From contig NZ_JAIOSW010000062.1 of NCBI RefSeq assembly GCF_021107415.1, positions 1 to 5,827 of the forward strand: a stretch of 5,827 bases of DNA, given 5' to 3'. Positions 1-5,424 of this stretch are shown here, in pieces. A model generated the notes under the pieces. It made no database searches, had not been told where the DNA came from, and saw nothing but the letters and a program-made list of their open reading frames with translations. The stretch comes from Desulfobacula sp. Lineage in GTDB: Bacteria; Desulfobacterota; Desulfobacteria; Desulfobacterales; Desulfobacteraceae. Position 1 is the first letter of the stretch. Each line of letters starts with the position of its first letter. A program made the position numbers and the translations under genes.

Positions 1-1
1 A

Positions 2-892
2 TTCAAGGTTTTTTCAGATGTGGGAAGCACCAAAAAGCTGATAATCAAGGAGACCGCTACAGAATATGCAGAGGCCGTGGCTATTGGCAAGATGATTGAA
101 AATCTCGTGGGCGGAACCTCTTTTTTCTCAATGGATGCCGGAAAAACAGATTTGGATGAACAAAAAGAGTATTCTTTTGCAGATTTCGCTATTCTTTGTC
201 GAACATCAAGACAGTGCGAAATCTTTATCAACATGTTTGAAAAAGAAGGCATTCCCTTTCAGGCAGCAGATAAAAAGAAATTATTTGAAATTGAGGGTAT
301 CAAACAACTGATCGATCTCTGCAGGGATATGGCACAAAATGCAGAAGTCCCGGAAGAACTTAAAGATTGTGATACTGAAACATGGCTAAAGTTTTTGTGT
401 GAAAAAGAAGATTTAAACACGATTATTAAAGGCAATGACAAAGCAGAACATGCCTTTGAAAACTTTTTATCCATTGCAAGGCTGCATAATGATTTGAATA
501 ATTTCCTTAATGCGCTTGCCCTGAACCAGGATACCGATACCCTGGAGTTTAATGTGGAAAAAGTATCTTTGATGACCATGCATGCGGCCAAGGGACTTGA
601 ATTCCCTGTTGTATTTGTCGCAGGATGTGAACAGGGTCTCGTCCCCTTTGCAAAGGATGGCAGAAATATAAATGATCTTGAAGAAGAACGCCGTCTGTTC
701 TATGTCGCCATGACAAGGGCCATGGATATTCTTTGTTCGACTTATGCTAAAAAAAGAAGCATATATGGCAAAAGTTTTAAAAGACAACGGTCTTTTTTTA
801 TTGAAGATATCGAAAAAAGACTGACACAGGTGGAAAAAAGTTTTGTCCACCTGAAAGTAAGGAAAAAAGAAAAGCAACTGGAATTGTTTTGA
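2..892 (+). CDS. UvrD/Rep/PcrA-type (SF1A) DNA helicase, C-terminal part; 5' end beyond the window
   Basis: This is the C-terminal half of an ATP-dependent 3'-5' DNA helicase. The reading frame is open to the left edge (FKVFSDVGSTKK...), so the GTG at 20 is an internal valine codon and not a start; 296 residues are visible. In fragment numbering, a motif IV-like segment (FAILCRT) is at about 62-68, motif V (TMHAAKGLEF) at 192-201, and motif VI (EEERRLFYVAMTRA), which carries the arginine finger, at 227-240. The Walker A and B motifs must lie to the left. The 2B region between motifs IV and V is compact, about 120 residues. After motif VI only about 55 residues remain: a YGKSFKRQRSFF stretch, a basic tail, and a terminal QLELF that resembles the bacterial sliding-clamp-binding motif. 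A Tudor-like UvrD/PcrA C-terminal domain is not apparent. From recall, Desulfobacterota carry large UvrD proteins fused to an N-terminal PHP/EndoQ-like nuclease (TIGR00375), and this could be one; that part is not visible. Helicase C-terminal assignment is very secure; the exact subfamily is not. Confidence 0.95.
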   Translation, partial: FKVFSDVGSTKKLIIKETATEYAEAVAIGKMIENLVGGTSFFSMDAGKTDLDEQKEYSFADFAILCRTSRQCEIFINMFEKEGIPFQAADKKKLFEIEGIKQLIDLCRDMAQNAEVPEELKDCDTETWLKFLCEKEDLNTIIKGNDKAEHAFENFLSIARLHNDLNNFLNALALNQDTDTLEFNVEKVSLMTMHAAKGLEFPVVFVAGCEQGLVPFAKDGRNINDLEEERRLFYVAMTRAMDILCSTYAKKRSIYGKSFKRQRSFFIEDIEKRLTQVEKSFVHLKVRKKEKQLELF

Positions 893-967
893 CTCGGTTT
901 AGATTTTGGTTAAAAGACAAATCCTATAAAAACTCTATAAAAATAATAGTGAAACAACGGTAAAACA

Positions 968-1339
968 ATGGAAAACAAGATAGCTAAAAAAATTGAACTT
1001 GAAAATAATCAGACCCTTGTCATATCTGATATGTCCAGAAAAATTAGTGAAGATGCCTATGTGGTGATCATGAAGGCAACCATGGAAATCAAGATTGAAA
1101 AGCAATTGTTTTTAAACGACACTATATCTGATTATAAATTTGAAGATATTATAGCAGTACTGGGTGATGCTGCGACCTATGAATACAGGATTGAACGAAA
1201 TTTCATCATGGCAAAAGAAAAGGATGAAGTATTTGAAGCACTTGTTAAAACCTTTCTGGAGAACCTGGGCCAATATATGTCAAAATCGAATTTTCCGGGA
1301 AAATTTGTCCTGAAAGAATACAAAGACCAGATAAAATAA
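968..1339 (+). CDS. Conserved-looking hypothetical protein, 123 aa
   Basis: I do not recognise this gene. It encodes 123 residues with no cysteine, no signal peptide and no membrane segment, so a cytoplasmic protein is expected. The composition is rich in Lys, Glu and Ile. The first half reads as alternating beta-strand-like segments (TLVISDMSRK, YVVIMKATMEIKI). The middle DYKFEDIIAVLGDAATYEYR could be a helix-strand unit, and residues about 84-103 (EKDEVFEALVKTFLENLG) form a clear amphipathic helix. It lies 75 bases after the helicase gene and 22 bases before the transglycosylase gene, all on the + strand, so co-transcription with at least the latter is likely. The ribosome binding site is weak (only ACGG about 8 bases before the ATG). 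It looks genuine because the frame fills the gap between two real genes and codon use matches them. A link to either neighbour's function is speculative. Confidence 0.8.
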   Translation: MENKIAKKIELENNQTLVISDMSRKISEDAYVVIMKATMEIKIEKQLFLNDTISDYKFEDIIAVLGDAATYEYRIERNFIMAKEKDEVFEALVKTFLENLGQYMSKSNFPGKFVLKEYKDQIK

Positions 1340-1361
1340 CCAGATATAATAACCGGGTAAC

Positions 1362-1937
1362 ATGTCAAAGAAAACAGGAATCATTCTATTTGTCATTTTA
1401 AGTATCGTTTGCCTGGACCATGCTTTTGCTGATATCTACAAGTATATTGACAGCAGCGGTGTCGTCCATTTTACAAATACACCCACATCCTCGGATTACA
1501 AGTTATACATCAAAGAAAAATCCCAAAAGGATAAAAGCGGGTTCAGCACCAAAAAATATGATGATATTATTAAGAAAGCACACAAAAAGTACGGGGTTGA
1601 GTTCTCTTTGATAAAAGCTGTGATTAAAGTGGAATCCGGCTTTAATCCAAAAGCTGTCTCAAAAAGAGGTGCAAAAGGACTGATGCAGATTATGCCGGAC
1701 AATTTTAAAACTCTTTCTGTAAAAGATCCGTTTAACCCTTCACAGAATATTATGGGGGGAACGCTCTATCTTCAACGGCTTTTAAGGCGATATAAGAATA
1801 AGCTGCCCCTGGTTCTGGCTGCCTATAATGCAGGACCCACCGCAGTGGATAAGCACAAACGGATTCCACCATACCGGGAAACGCAGGACTATGTCAGAAA
1901 AGTGATGAAAACCTACAGCCAGTATAAAAAATCCTGA
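1362..1937 (+). CDS. Exported lytic transglycosylase with DUF4124 and SLT domains
   Basis: This is a peptidoglycan lytic transglycosylase, which cleaves the MurNAc-GlcNAc bond in the periplasm with formation of a 1,6-anhydro end. The 191-residue protein starts with a type I signal peptide: basic MSKK, a hydrophobic core, and probable cleavage after AFA at residue 23. The cysteine at 17 is not in a good lipobox, so a lipoprotein is unlikely. Residues about 24-50 (DIYKYIDSSGVVHFTNTP) form a DUF4124-like beta module common at the N-terminus of proteobacterial SLT proteins. The SLT (GH23-type) domain spans about 66-187: the catalytic Glu is E91 in KVESGFNP, followed by GLMQIMP (106-112), AAYNAGP (153-159) and the YRETQDYVRKV end signature. 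The ATG is preceded by ACCGGGTAAC, a poor Shine-Dalgarno. The gene is 22 bases after the 123-residue gene and ends 7 bases before the stop codon of the opposing galU. Function secure; physiological role (recycling, secretion-apparatus assembly) not determinable here. Confidence 0.95.
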   Translation: MSKKTGIILFVILSIVCLDHAFADIYKYIDSSGVVHFTNTPTSSDYKLYIKEKSQKDKSGFSTKKYDDIIKKAHKKYGVEFSLIKAVIKVESGFNPKAVSKRGAKGLMQIMPDNFKTLSVKDPFNPSQNIMGGTLYLQRLLRRYKNKLPLVLAAYNAGPTAVDKHKRIPPYRETQDYVRKVMKTYSQYKKS

Positions 1938-1944
1938 TTTCTTC

Positions 1945-2817
1945 CTAAAAGTCTTTTTGAATCTCTTTTATAAATTTTATCAGCCGGTCTCTCATATCCG
2001 GTCTTTCAAGGGCAAATGCCAGGTTGGCCATCTGGAATCCTACCTTGTCACCACAATCAAATCGGTTTCCCTTAAACTTGTATCCATAGATCGGCTGTTC
2101 CTTAAGCAGGGTTTTCATGGCATCGGTGAGCTGGATTTCACCACCGGCCCCCTTTTCTTTTTTTCCTAGAAAGTCAAAAATCTTAGGGGTTAAAATATAA
2201 CGGCCGATAATGGCAAGATTGGATGGCGCTTTATCAGGAGTTGGTTTTTCAACCATATCATCAATTCGGACGACATCTTCTTCCACCTGCTGGGCATCAA
2301 GAATGCCGTATTTATCTGTCTGATCTTTGTCAACCTCCATGACTGCCGCAATGGAGGCTCTTAGCCGGTCGAATTTTTTTATCATCTCGGAAAGGACGGG
2401 TTTATCTGTCTGGATAAGGTCGTCCGCCAGAAGAACGGCAAAAGGTTCGTCGCCGACAATATCCCTTGCACACCAGATGGCATGGCCAAGACCTAACGGT
2501 TGATTTTGCCGGGTGTAAATAATGGTACCGGTTTTTGGAACCAGCTCCTGGATTTGTTTTAAAAGATCAAGTTTTCCCTTTTCCTGCAGTGCATGTTCAA
2601 TCTCAAAAGATCTGTCAAAATGATCTTCCAACGCTTTTTTCCCACGACCCGTAACAAAAATAATATGTTCTATGCCTGCCTCAAAGGCTTCCTCAACAGC
2701 GTATTGGATAATGGGTTTGTCAACCACCGGAAGCATCTCTTTTGCCATGGCTTTGGTGGCGGGTATAAAACGAGTGCCAAGTCCGGCTACAGGAAAAACG
2801 GCCTTTTTAATTTTCAT
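1945..2817 (-). CDS. galU: UTP-glucose-1-phosphate uridylyltransferase (UDP-glucose pyrophosphorylase)
   Basis: The enzyme makes UDP-glucose and pyrophosphate from UTP and glucose 1-phosphate in the cytoplasm, supplying glucosyl and galactosyl donors for cell-envelope polysaccharides. The 290 residues match the usual GalU length. Visible signatures: the nucleotide-binding loop GLGTRFIPATKAMAKEMLP (12-30) followed by VVDKP (31-35), QPLGLGHA (106-113), the metal-site segment LLADD (129-133), VEKP (189-192), GRYIL (205-209), GGEIQLTDA (225-233) and FDCGDK (253-258). The ATG is fixed by a strong Shine-Dalgarno, AAAGGAG, at 2823-2829. The gene lies downstream of serB on the same strand but 183 bases away, with its own promoter candidates in between. 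It converges on the transglycosylase gene with 7 bases between stops and no dedicated terminator between them. GC is about 50% in the two 60-base blocks counted, unlike serB. The GalU assignment is favoured over the related RfbA/GlmU families by the full set of motifs and the length. Confidence 0.97.
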   Translation of the reverse strand: MKIKKAVFPVAGLGTRFIPATKAMAKEMLPVVDKPIIQYAVEEAFEAGIEHIIFVTGRGKKALEDHFDRSFEIEHALQEKGKLDLLKQIQELVPKTGTIIYTRQNQPLGLGHAIWCARDIVGDEPFAVLLADDLIQTDKPVLSEMIKKFDRLRASIAAVMEVDKDQTDKYGILDAQQVEEDVVRIDDMVEKPTPDKAPSNLAIIGRYILTPKIFDFLGKKEKGAGGEIQLTDAMKTLLKEQPIYGYKFKGNRFDCGDKVGFQMANLAFALERPDMRDRLIKFIKEIQKDF

Positions 2818-2822
2818 GAAAA

Positions 2823-2829
2823 CTCCTTT
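2823..2829 (-). promoter_or_regulatory. Ribosome binding site of galU
   Basis: On the minus strand this reads AAAGGAG, ending 5 bases before the galU ATG. It is a near-perfect Shine-Dalgarno, the strongest in the window, and confirms the chosen start. Confidence 0.85.
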
Positions 2830-2887
2830 GGATAATTTAGTGATTCATGCTCAATAAGTATGGCGCTCAAACTCCAATTATTCTTGA

Positions 2888-2930
2888 TATTTATTTGGAA
2901 AAAATTAATATGTCAAATATATTCTGTCAA
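2888..2930 (-). promoter_or_regulatory. Candidate galU promoter region with two TTGACA boxes
   Basis: On the minus strand, upstream of galU, two perfect TTGACA hexamers occur at 2925-2930 and 2911-2916, starting 14 bases apart. The upstream box is followed, 17 bases on, by TAATTT (2902-2907). The downstream box is followed, 17 bases on, by TAAATA (2888-2893). Both -10 elements are poor matches to TATAAT, but the whole block is very AT-rich. Either one, or both as overlapping promoters, could drive galU and would leave a leader of roughly 60-75 bases. The -35 boxes are clear; the -10 choice is inference. Confidence 0.5.
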
Positions 2931-2957
2931 TTTTGTTATAACGATTGCATGGATTTG

Positions 2958-2991
2958 AAAAAAATTCAAGAGTTCCGGATAGAGTTGAATC
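2958..2991 (-). terminator. Weak possible intrinsic terminator after serB
   Basis: On the minus strand, just after the serB stop codon, ATTCAA (2985-2990) can pair with TTGAAT (2964-2969), plus one G-U pair at the base (2991/2963). The stem is 6-7 bp around a 15-base loop, and the seven T residues at 2958-2964 overlap its base and follow it. The stem is AT-rich and the loop long, so it would be inefficient. If it works, it separates serB from galU transcription. Confidence 0.3.
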
Positions 2992-3000
2992 AAAACTAAT

Positions 3001-4221
3001 CTATTGAAAATTCTGGCGTATTTCTCTTTCACTAATACCCATTAAATACAATAGTCCATCTAATCCGACATTAGATATGAATTTTTGTGCTTTTTCTTTT
3101 ACAAGGGGCTTGGCATGAAATGCAATGCCTAAACCAGCAATACTGAGCATTGGAAGATCGTTGCTGCCATCACCAATTGCGATTGTTTGTTGCAAGCTAA
3201 TATTTTCAACAGTGGTAATGGTTTTGAGAATTTCAGCTTTTTTAGGTCCATCAATAATATCTCCTGTAACGTCTCCTGTAATTTTTCCATCTTTGATCTC
3301 AAGTGCATTAGTAAATACATAGTCAAGTCCTAATTTATTCTGCAGATATTTACCAAAATAATCAAACCCACCAGATATAATTCCTATTTTGTAACCAAGT
3401 TTTTTTAGAGTAATTATGACCCGTTGGGCACCTTCTGTTAGTTCAAGATTTTTGGCAACTTCAGCCAAAATCTTTTCATCTAATCCTTTGAGTAGAGCCA
3501 CGCGCTTACTAAAACTTTCTTTAAAATTCATTTCACCATTCATTGCGGACTCGGTGATCCGGGAGACCTCTTCTCCCACACCTGCATACTTTGCCAACTC
3601 ATTGATCACTTCACATTGGATTAAAGTTGAATCCATATCGAAAACTACCAATTTACGAGCGTGGCGATAAATATTGTCCACATGAAATGAGATATCAATA
3701 TTAGTTTCTTCTGAAATTTCAAGTAATCTATGACGCAATCGGCGGGGATCATTGAGTTTGCCAGATATAGTAAGTTGAATGCAGGCTTTAGGGAATAATT
3801 CTGTCTCCATTGAAACTGATCCGGAAAGATTAGTAATGATATCAATATTCAGTTGGTTGTCTGCAATTGCAGTCGTAACTCCAGACAACTGCTCTGCCGT
3901 GAGAGTTCGTCCGAGAAGGGTGATAATCAAACGTTCGTAGCCATTCCTGGCTACCCAACCTTTATAGTTTTTTACATCAATAGCAGAAAACTGAATTTGG
4001 ATTTCAAGTTTATGAGCCTGAAACAGGAGGTCTTTGAGGATAGATGATGAAGAATGTTTGGAGGGTATTTCGACAAGTATACCCAGGGAAAGGTAATCAT
4101 GAATAACGGCTTGCCCAATATCTAAAATGATGACTTCATACTGAGCAAGTATATTTGTTAAGCTACAAGTTAGTCCCGGCTTATCTTTACCGGTAATATT
4201 GATTAAAATTATTTCTCTCAT
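3001..4221 (-). CDS. serB: Phosphoserine phosphatase with N-terminal ACT-type region
   Basis: A cytoplasmic HAD-superfamily hydrolase that converts O-phospho-L-serine to L-serine, the last step of the phosphorylated serine pathway. From the chosen start it has 406 residues, the size of the long SerB class with regulatory domains (for example mycobacterial SerB2). An ACT domain begins at once (residues about 2-80, IILINITGKDKPGLT) and a second ACT-like unit covers about 96-180. The HAD domain has DMDST at 195-199 (D195 nucleophile, D197 acid/base), E204, R240, SGG at 283-285, K327/K328 and GDGSND at 350-355, so all catalytic elements are present. The ACT region suggests serine or other amino-acid feedback. 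The frame stays open 57 codons further upstream, but ATG 4219-4221 is preceded by GAAAGGGAA at good spacing and begins exactly at the ACT domain, so it is preferred. Most 60-base blocks counted are only 30-35% GC, well below the neighbours, suggesting separate ancestry. Confidence 0.95.
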   Translation of the reverse strand: MREIILINITGKDKPGLTCSLTNILAQYEVIILDIGQAVIHDYLSLGILVEIPSKHSSSSILKDLLFQAHKLEIQIQFSAIDVKNYKGWVARNGYERLIITLLGRTLTAEQLSGVTTAIADNQLNIDIITNLSGSVSMETELFPKACIQLTISGKLNDPRRLRHRLLEISEETNIDISFHVDNIYRHARKLVVFDMDSTLIQCEVINELAKYAGVGEEVSRITESAMNGEMNFKESFSKRVALLKGLDEKILAEVAKNLELTEGAQRVIITLKKLGYKIGIISGGFDYFGKYLQNKLGLDYVFTNALEIKDGKITGDVTGDIIDGPKKAEILKTITTVENISLQQTIAIGDGSNDLPMLSIAGLGIAFHAKPLVKEKAQKFISNVGLDGLLYLMGISEREIRQNFQ

Positions 4222-4225
4222 TGCA

Positions 4226-4236
4226 AGTTCCCTTTC
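4226..4236 (-). promoter_or_regulatory. Ribosome binding site that decides the serB start
   Basis: The minus strand reads about GAAAGGGAAC a few bases before ATG 4219-4221. The alternative upstream ATG codons (4390-4392, 4306-4308 and 4270-4272) lack a purine-rich site at usable distance; the one at 4306 has AAGG directly abutting the ATG. This supports the 406-residue product over the 463-residue reading. Confidence 0.6.
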
Positions 4237-4321
4237 AATAAGTCCCGAATCAAAAAAGTAATCGAATAACATACATTCGCTATCAATAAAACGCAAGAAT
4301 AACAACATCCTTTTTGTGAAG

Positions 4322-4338
4322 AATATTAATTTAATATT
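4322..4338. repeat. AT-only perfect inverted repeat upstream of serB
   Basis: AATATTAA and TTAATATT are perfect inverted copies around a single T. The repeat lies about 100 bases upstream of the serB start and about 26 bases upstream of its weak -35 candidate. It could be an operator or upstream element, or simply a chance product of an AT-rich region. Confidence 0.4.
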
Positions 4339-4494
4339 AGCGAAACAAAGTTTAGAGCCTGTAAGAAGTTCAATCACATGAACGCAACCCATGCCCCGAC
4401 CGGGTTATCGTAAAACAGCCATTTTAGCTTGCATTTTTAAGGATTAGCTTGAGAGCTTTTACATGCTTTTATCAGTAACCATAGTTGCAATTTG

Positions 4495-4523
4495 TTGACA
4501 TTATTAACTCTTTTTTGTATATT
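4495..4523 (+). promoter_or_regulatory. Sigma-70 promoter of the ykgJ-like gene
   Basis: A consensus -35 TTGACA (4495-4500), exactly 17 bases, then TATATT (4518-4523), five of six matches to the -10 consensus. Transcription would begin near 4530, giving a leader of about 40 bases with AAGGAAG just before the ATG. It is the best-formed promoter in the window and points to fairly constitutive expression. Confidence 0.8.
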
Positions 4524-4570
4524 CCACATCTTTAATAAGACCATAACAAAATATAAATAAGGAAGCTTTG

Positions 4571-5359
4571 ATGACTGATAAAATAGAAAAAAAATCTGAA
4601 ATACCACCGGAGCAGCTCAGCTTAAGGAGCAAGTTTCACTTTGATTGCCATAACGGTGTTAAATGTTTTACAGATTGCTGCCGGGGCATTGATATTATGC
4701 TGACCCCATACGATATTTTAACCATGCGCAAAAAATTGGAAATAACTTCCGATGAGTTTCTTGCTGAATTTACTTCACCGCATCTTCTTGAGAAGGGAGC
4801 CCTTCCTGTGGTGACGCTTAAACTTCTGGATGATGAAAAAAAATCATGTCCTTTTGTTGATGACACGGAAGGTTGTGCCATTTATGAAGATCGCCCCACC
4901 ACCTGCAGGTATTATCCTTTAGGGGTCGGATCTTTAAGCTATTCGGGAGAGAAGGGTGAAAAAGATGAGTTCTATTTTATGGTGAAAGAAGCCCACTGCC
5001 TGGGATTTGATGAAAAGAAAGAATGGACGGTTGCCGAATGGAGACAGGATCAGGGAGTTGACCTTCGTGATGAAGTCAATGACGGCTGGATGGAGTTAAT
5101 CGTCAGGAAAAAATCATTGCCTAACAGTATGAAACTTTCCGAAGAGAGCAAAAGAATGTTTTTCCTGGTTTGCTATAATATTGATAAGTTCAGAGGATTT
5201 GTATTTAACAGCACATTTCTTGAAAGATATGATTTCCCAAAAGAAAAAATTGAAGAGATTAAAAAAGATGATGTCAAACTGCTGCAGTTTGGATTTGAAT
5301 GGCTTAAAGCCAGCTTTTTTAAAACAGGAGAAGAACAATTTAAAATTAAAAAATCATGA
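4571..5359 (+). CDS. YkgJ-family cysteine-cluster protein (putative zinc- or iron-chelating)
   Basis: A 262-residue cytoplasmic protein of the CxxCxxCC (YkgJ, PF03692) type; members bind a metal or Fe-S cluster and include flagellin methylase FliB relatives, but most have no known reaction. Visible cysteines: C26, C32, C36 and C37 (FDCHNGVKCFTDCCRG), then C93, C102 and C112 (CPFVDDTEGCAIYEDRPTTCRYYPLG), and C143 (EAHCLGF); C201 is isolated. The CAIYEDRPTTCRYYP segment is the family hallmark. The first cluster has spacing C-x5-C-x3-CC, looser than the name pattern. The C-terminal 110 residues are charged, have no recognised domain, and end in a Lys-rich tail. There is no signal peptide or membrane segment. 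ATG 4571 is chosen over the adjacent in-frame TTG at 4568 because AAGGAAG lies just before it. It is monocistronic, with its own strong promoter and a hairpin terminator. Family confident; reaction unknown. Confidence 0.9.
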   Translation: MTDKIEKKSEIPPEQLSLRSKFHFDCHNGVKCFTDCCRGIDIMLTPYDILTMRKKLEITSDEFLAEFTSPHLLEKGALPVVTLKLLDDEKKSCPFVDDTEGCAIYEDRPTTCRYYPLGVGSLSYSGEKGEKDEFYFMVKEAHCLGFDEKKEWTVAEWRQDQGVDLRDEVNDGWMELIVRKKSLPNSMKLSEESKRMFFLVCYNIDKFRGFVFNSTFLERYDFPKEKIEEIKKDDVKLLQFGFEWLKASFFKTGEEQFKIKKS

Positions 5360-5384
5360 TTATTTAATTTTGAATTTTTAGTTT

Positions 5385-5424
5385 TGAGTTGTGAGAAAGA
5401 AAATTCTCACAACTCACAAGTTTT
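5385..5424. terminator. Bidirectional intrinsic terminator between convergent ykgJ-like and dapA-like genes
   Basis: The arms 5385-5397 (TGAGTTGTGAGAA) and 5404-5416 form a perfect 13-bp stem with a 6-base loop (AGAAAA). On the + strand it begins 26 bases after the ykgJ-like stop and is followed, after CAAG, by TTTT at 5421-5424. On the minus strand it lies directly after the lyase stop codon and runs into AT-rich sequence without a strong T run, so it is better formed for + transcripts. The placement between convergent genes supports a shared terminator. Confidence 0.8.

Larger units (their letters stand above)
4222..4567. other. AT-rich divergent intergenic region between serB and the ykgJ-like gene
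   Basis: About 350 bases without a credible gene. The half next to serB is an open extension of its frame, judged untranslated. A weak serB promoter candidate on the minus strand is TTGCGT (4291-4296), 17 bases, TATGTT (4268-4273). An AT-only perfect inverted repeat lies at 4322-4338. A short inverted repeat AACCC/GGGTT flanks 4391-4401, and an 8-base direct repeat TTAGCTTG occurs at 4424-4431 and 4444-4451. The strong promoter of the ykgJ-like gene is at 4495-4523. No tRNA cloverleaf, riboswitch or IS end was recognised. Confidence 0.6.

Noticed and set aside
20..22. GTG as the start of the helicase gene
   Set aside because: The frame is open to the left edge with helicase-like residues, and motifs I-III are missing, so this is an internal codon of a truncated gene.
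467..877. Long open frame on the minus strand within the helicase gene
   Set aside because: A shadow of the real helicase frame, Phe/Ser/Lys-rich translation with no domain and no ribosome binding site.
924..943. CTATAAAAA direct repeat as tandem -10 boxes for the 123-residue gene
   Set aside because: No acceptable -35 element is found 16-18 bases upstream of either copy.
1984..2004. CCGGTCT repeated twice near the galU 3' end, considered as terminator
   Set aside because: The copies are direct, not inverted, and simply encode part of the RPDMRDR segment of GalU.
3645..3845. Minus-strand 66-residue frame inside serB
   Set aside because: It overlaps the ACT-HAD region of serB in another phase and has no support of its own.
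3001..4392. 463-residue version of SerB
   Set aside because: The first 57 residues show no ACT similarity; ATG 4219-4221 has a ribosome binding site and coincides with the beginning of the ACT domain.
4386..4406. AACCC/GGGTT inverted repeat as a terminator or IS end
   Set aside because: Only 5 bp with an 11-base loop, no T run, and no partner copy elsewhere in the window.
4378..4413. Small + strand frame MNATHAPTGLS as a leader peptide
   Set aside because: It lies upstream of the mapped promoter of the ykgJ-like gene and has neither a good ribosome binding site nor a run of regulatory codons.
4568..4570. TTG as start codon of the ykgJ-like gene
   Set aside because: The adjacent ATG at 4571 is better placed after AAGGAAG and is the stronger initiator.
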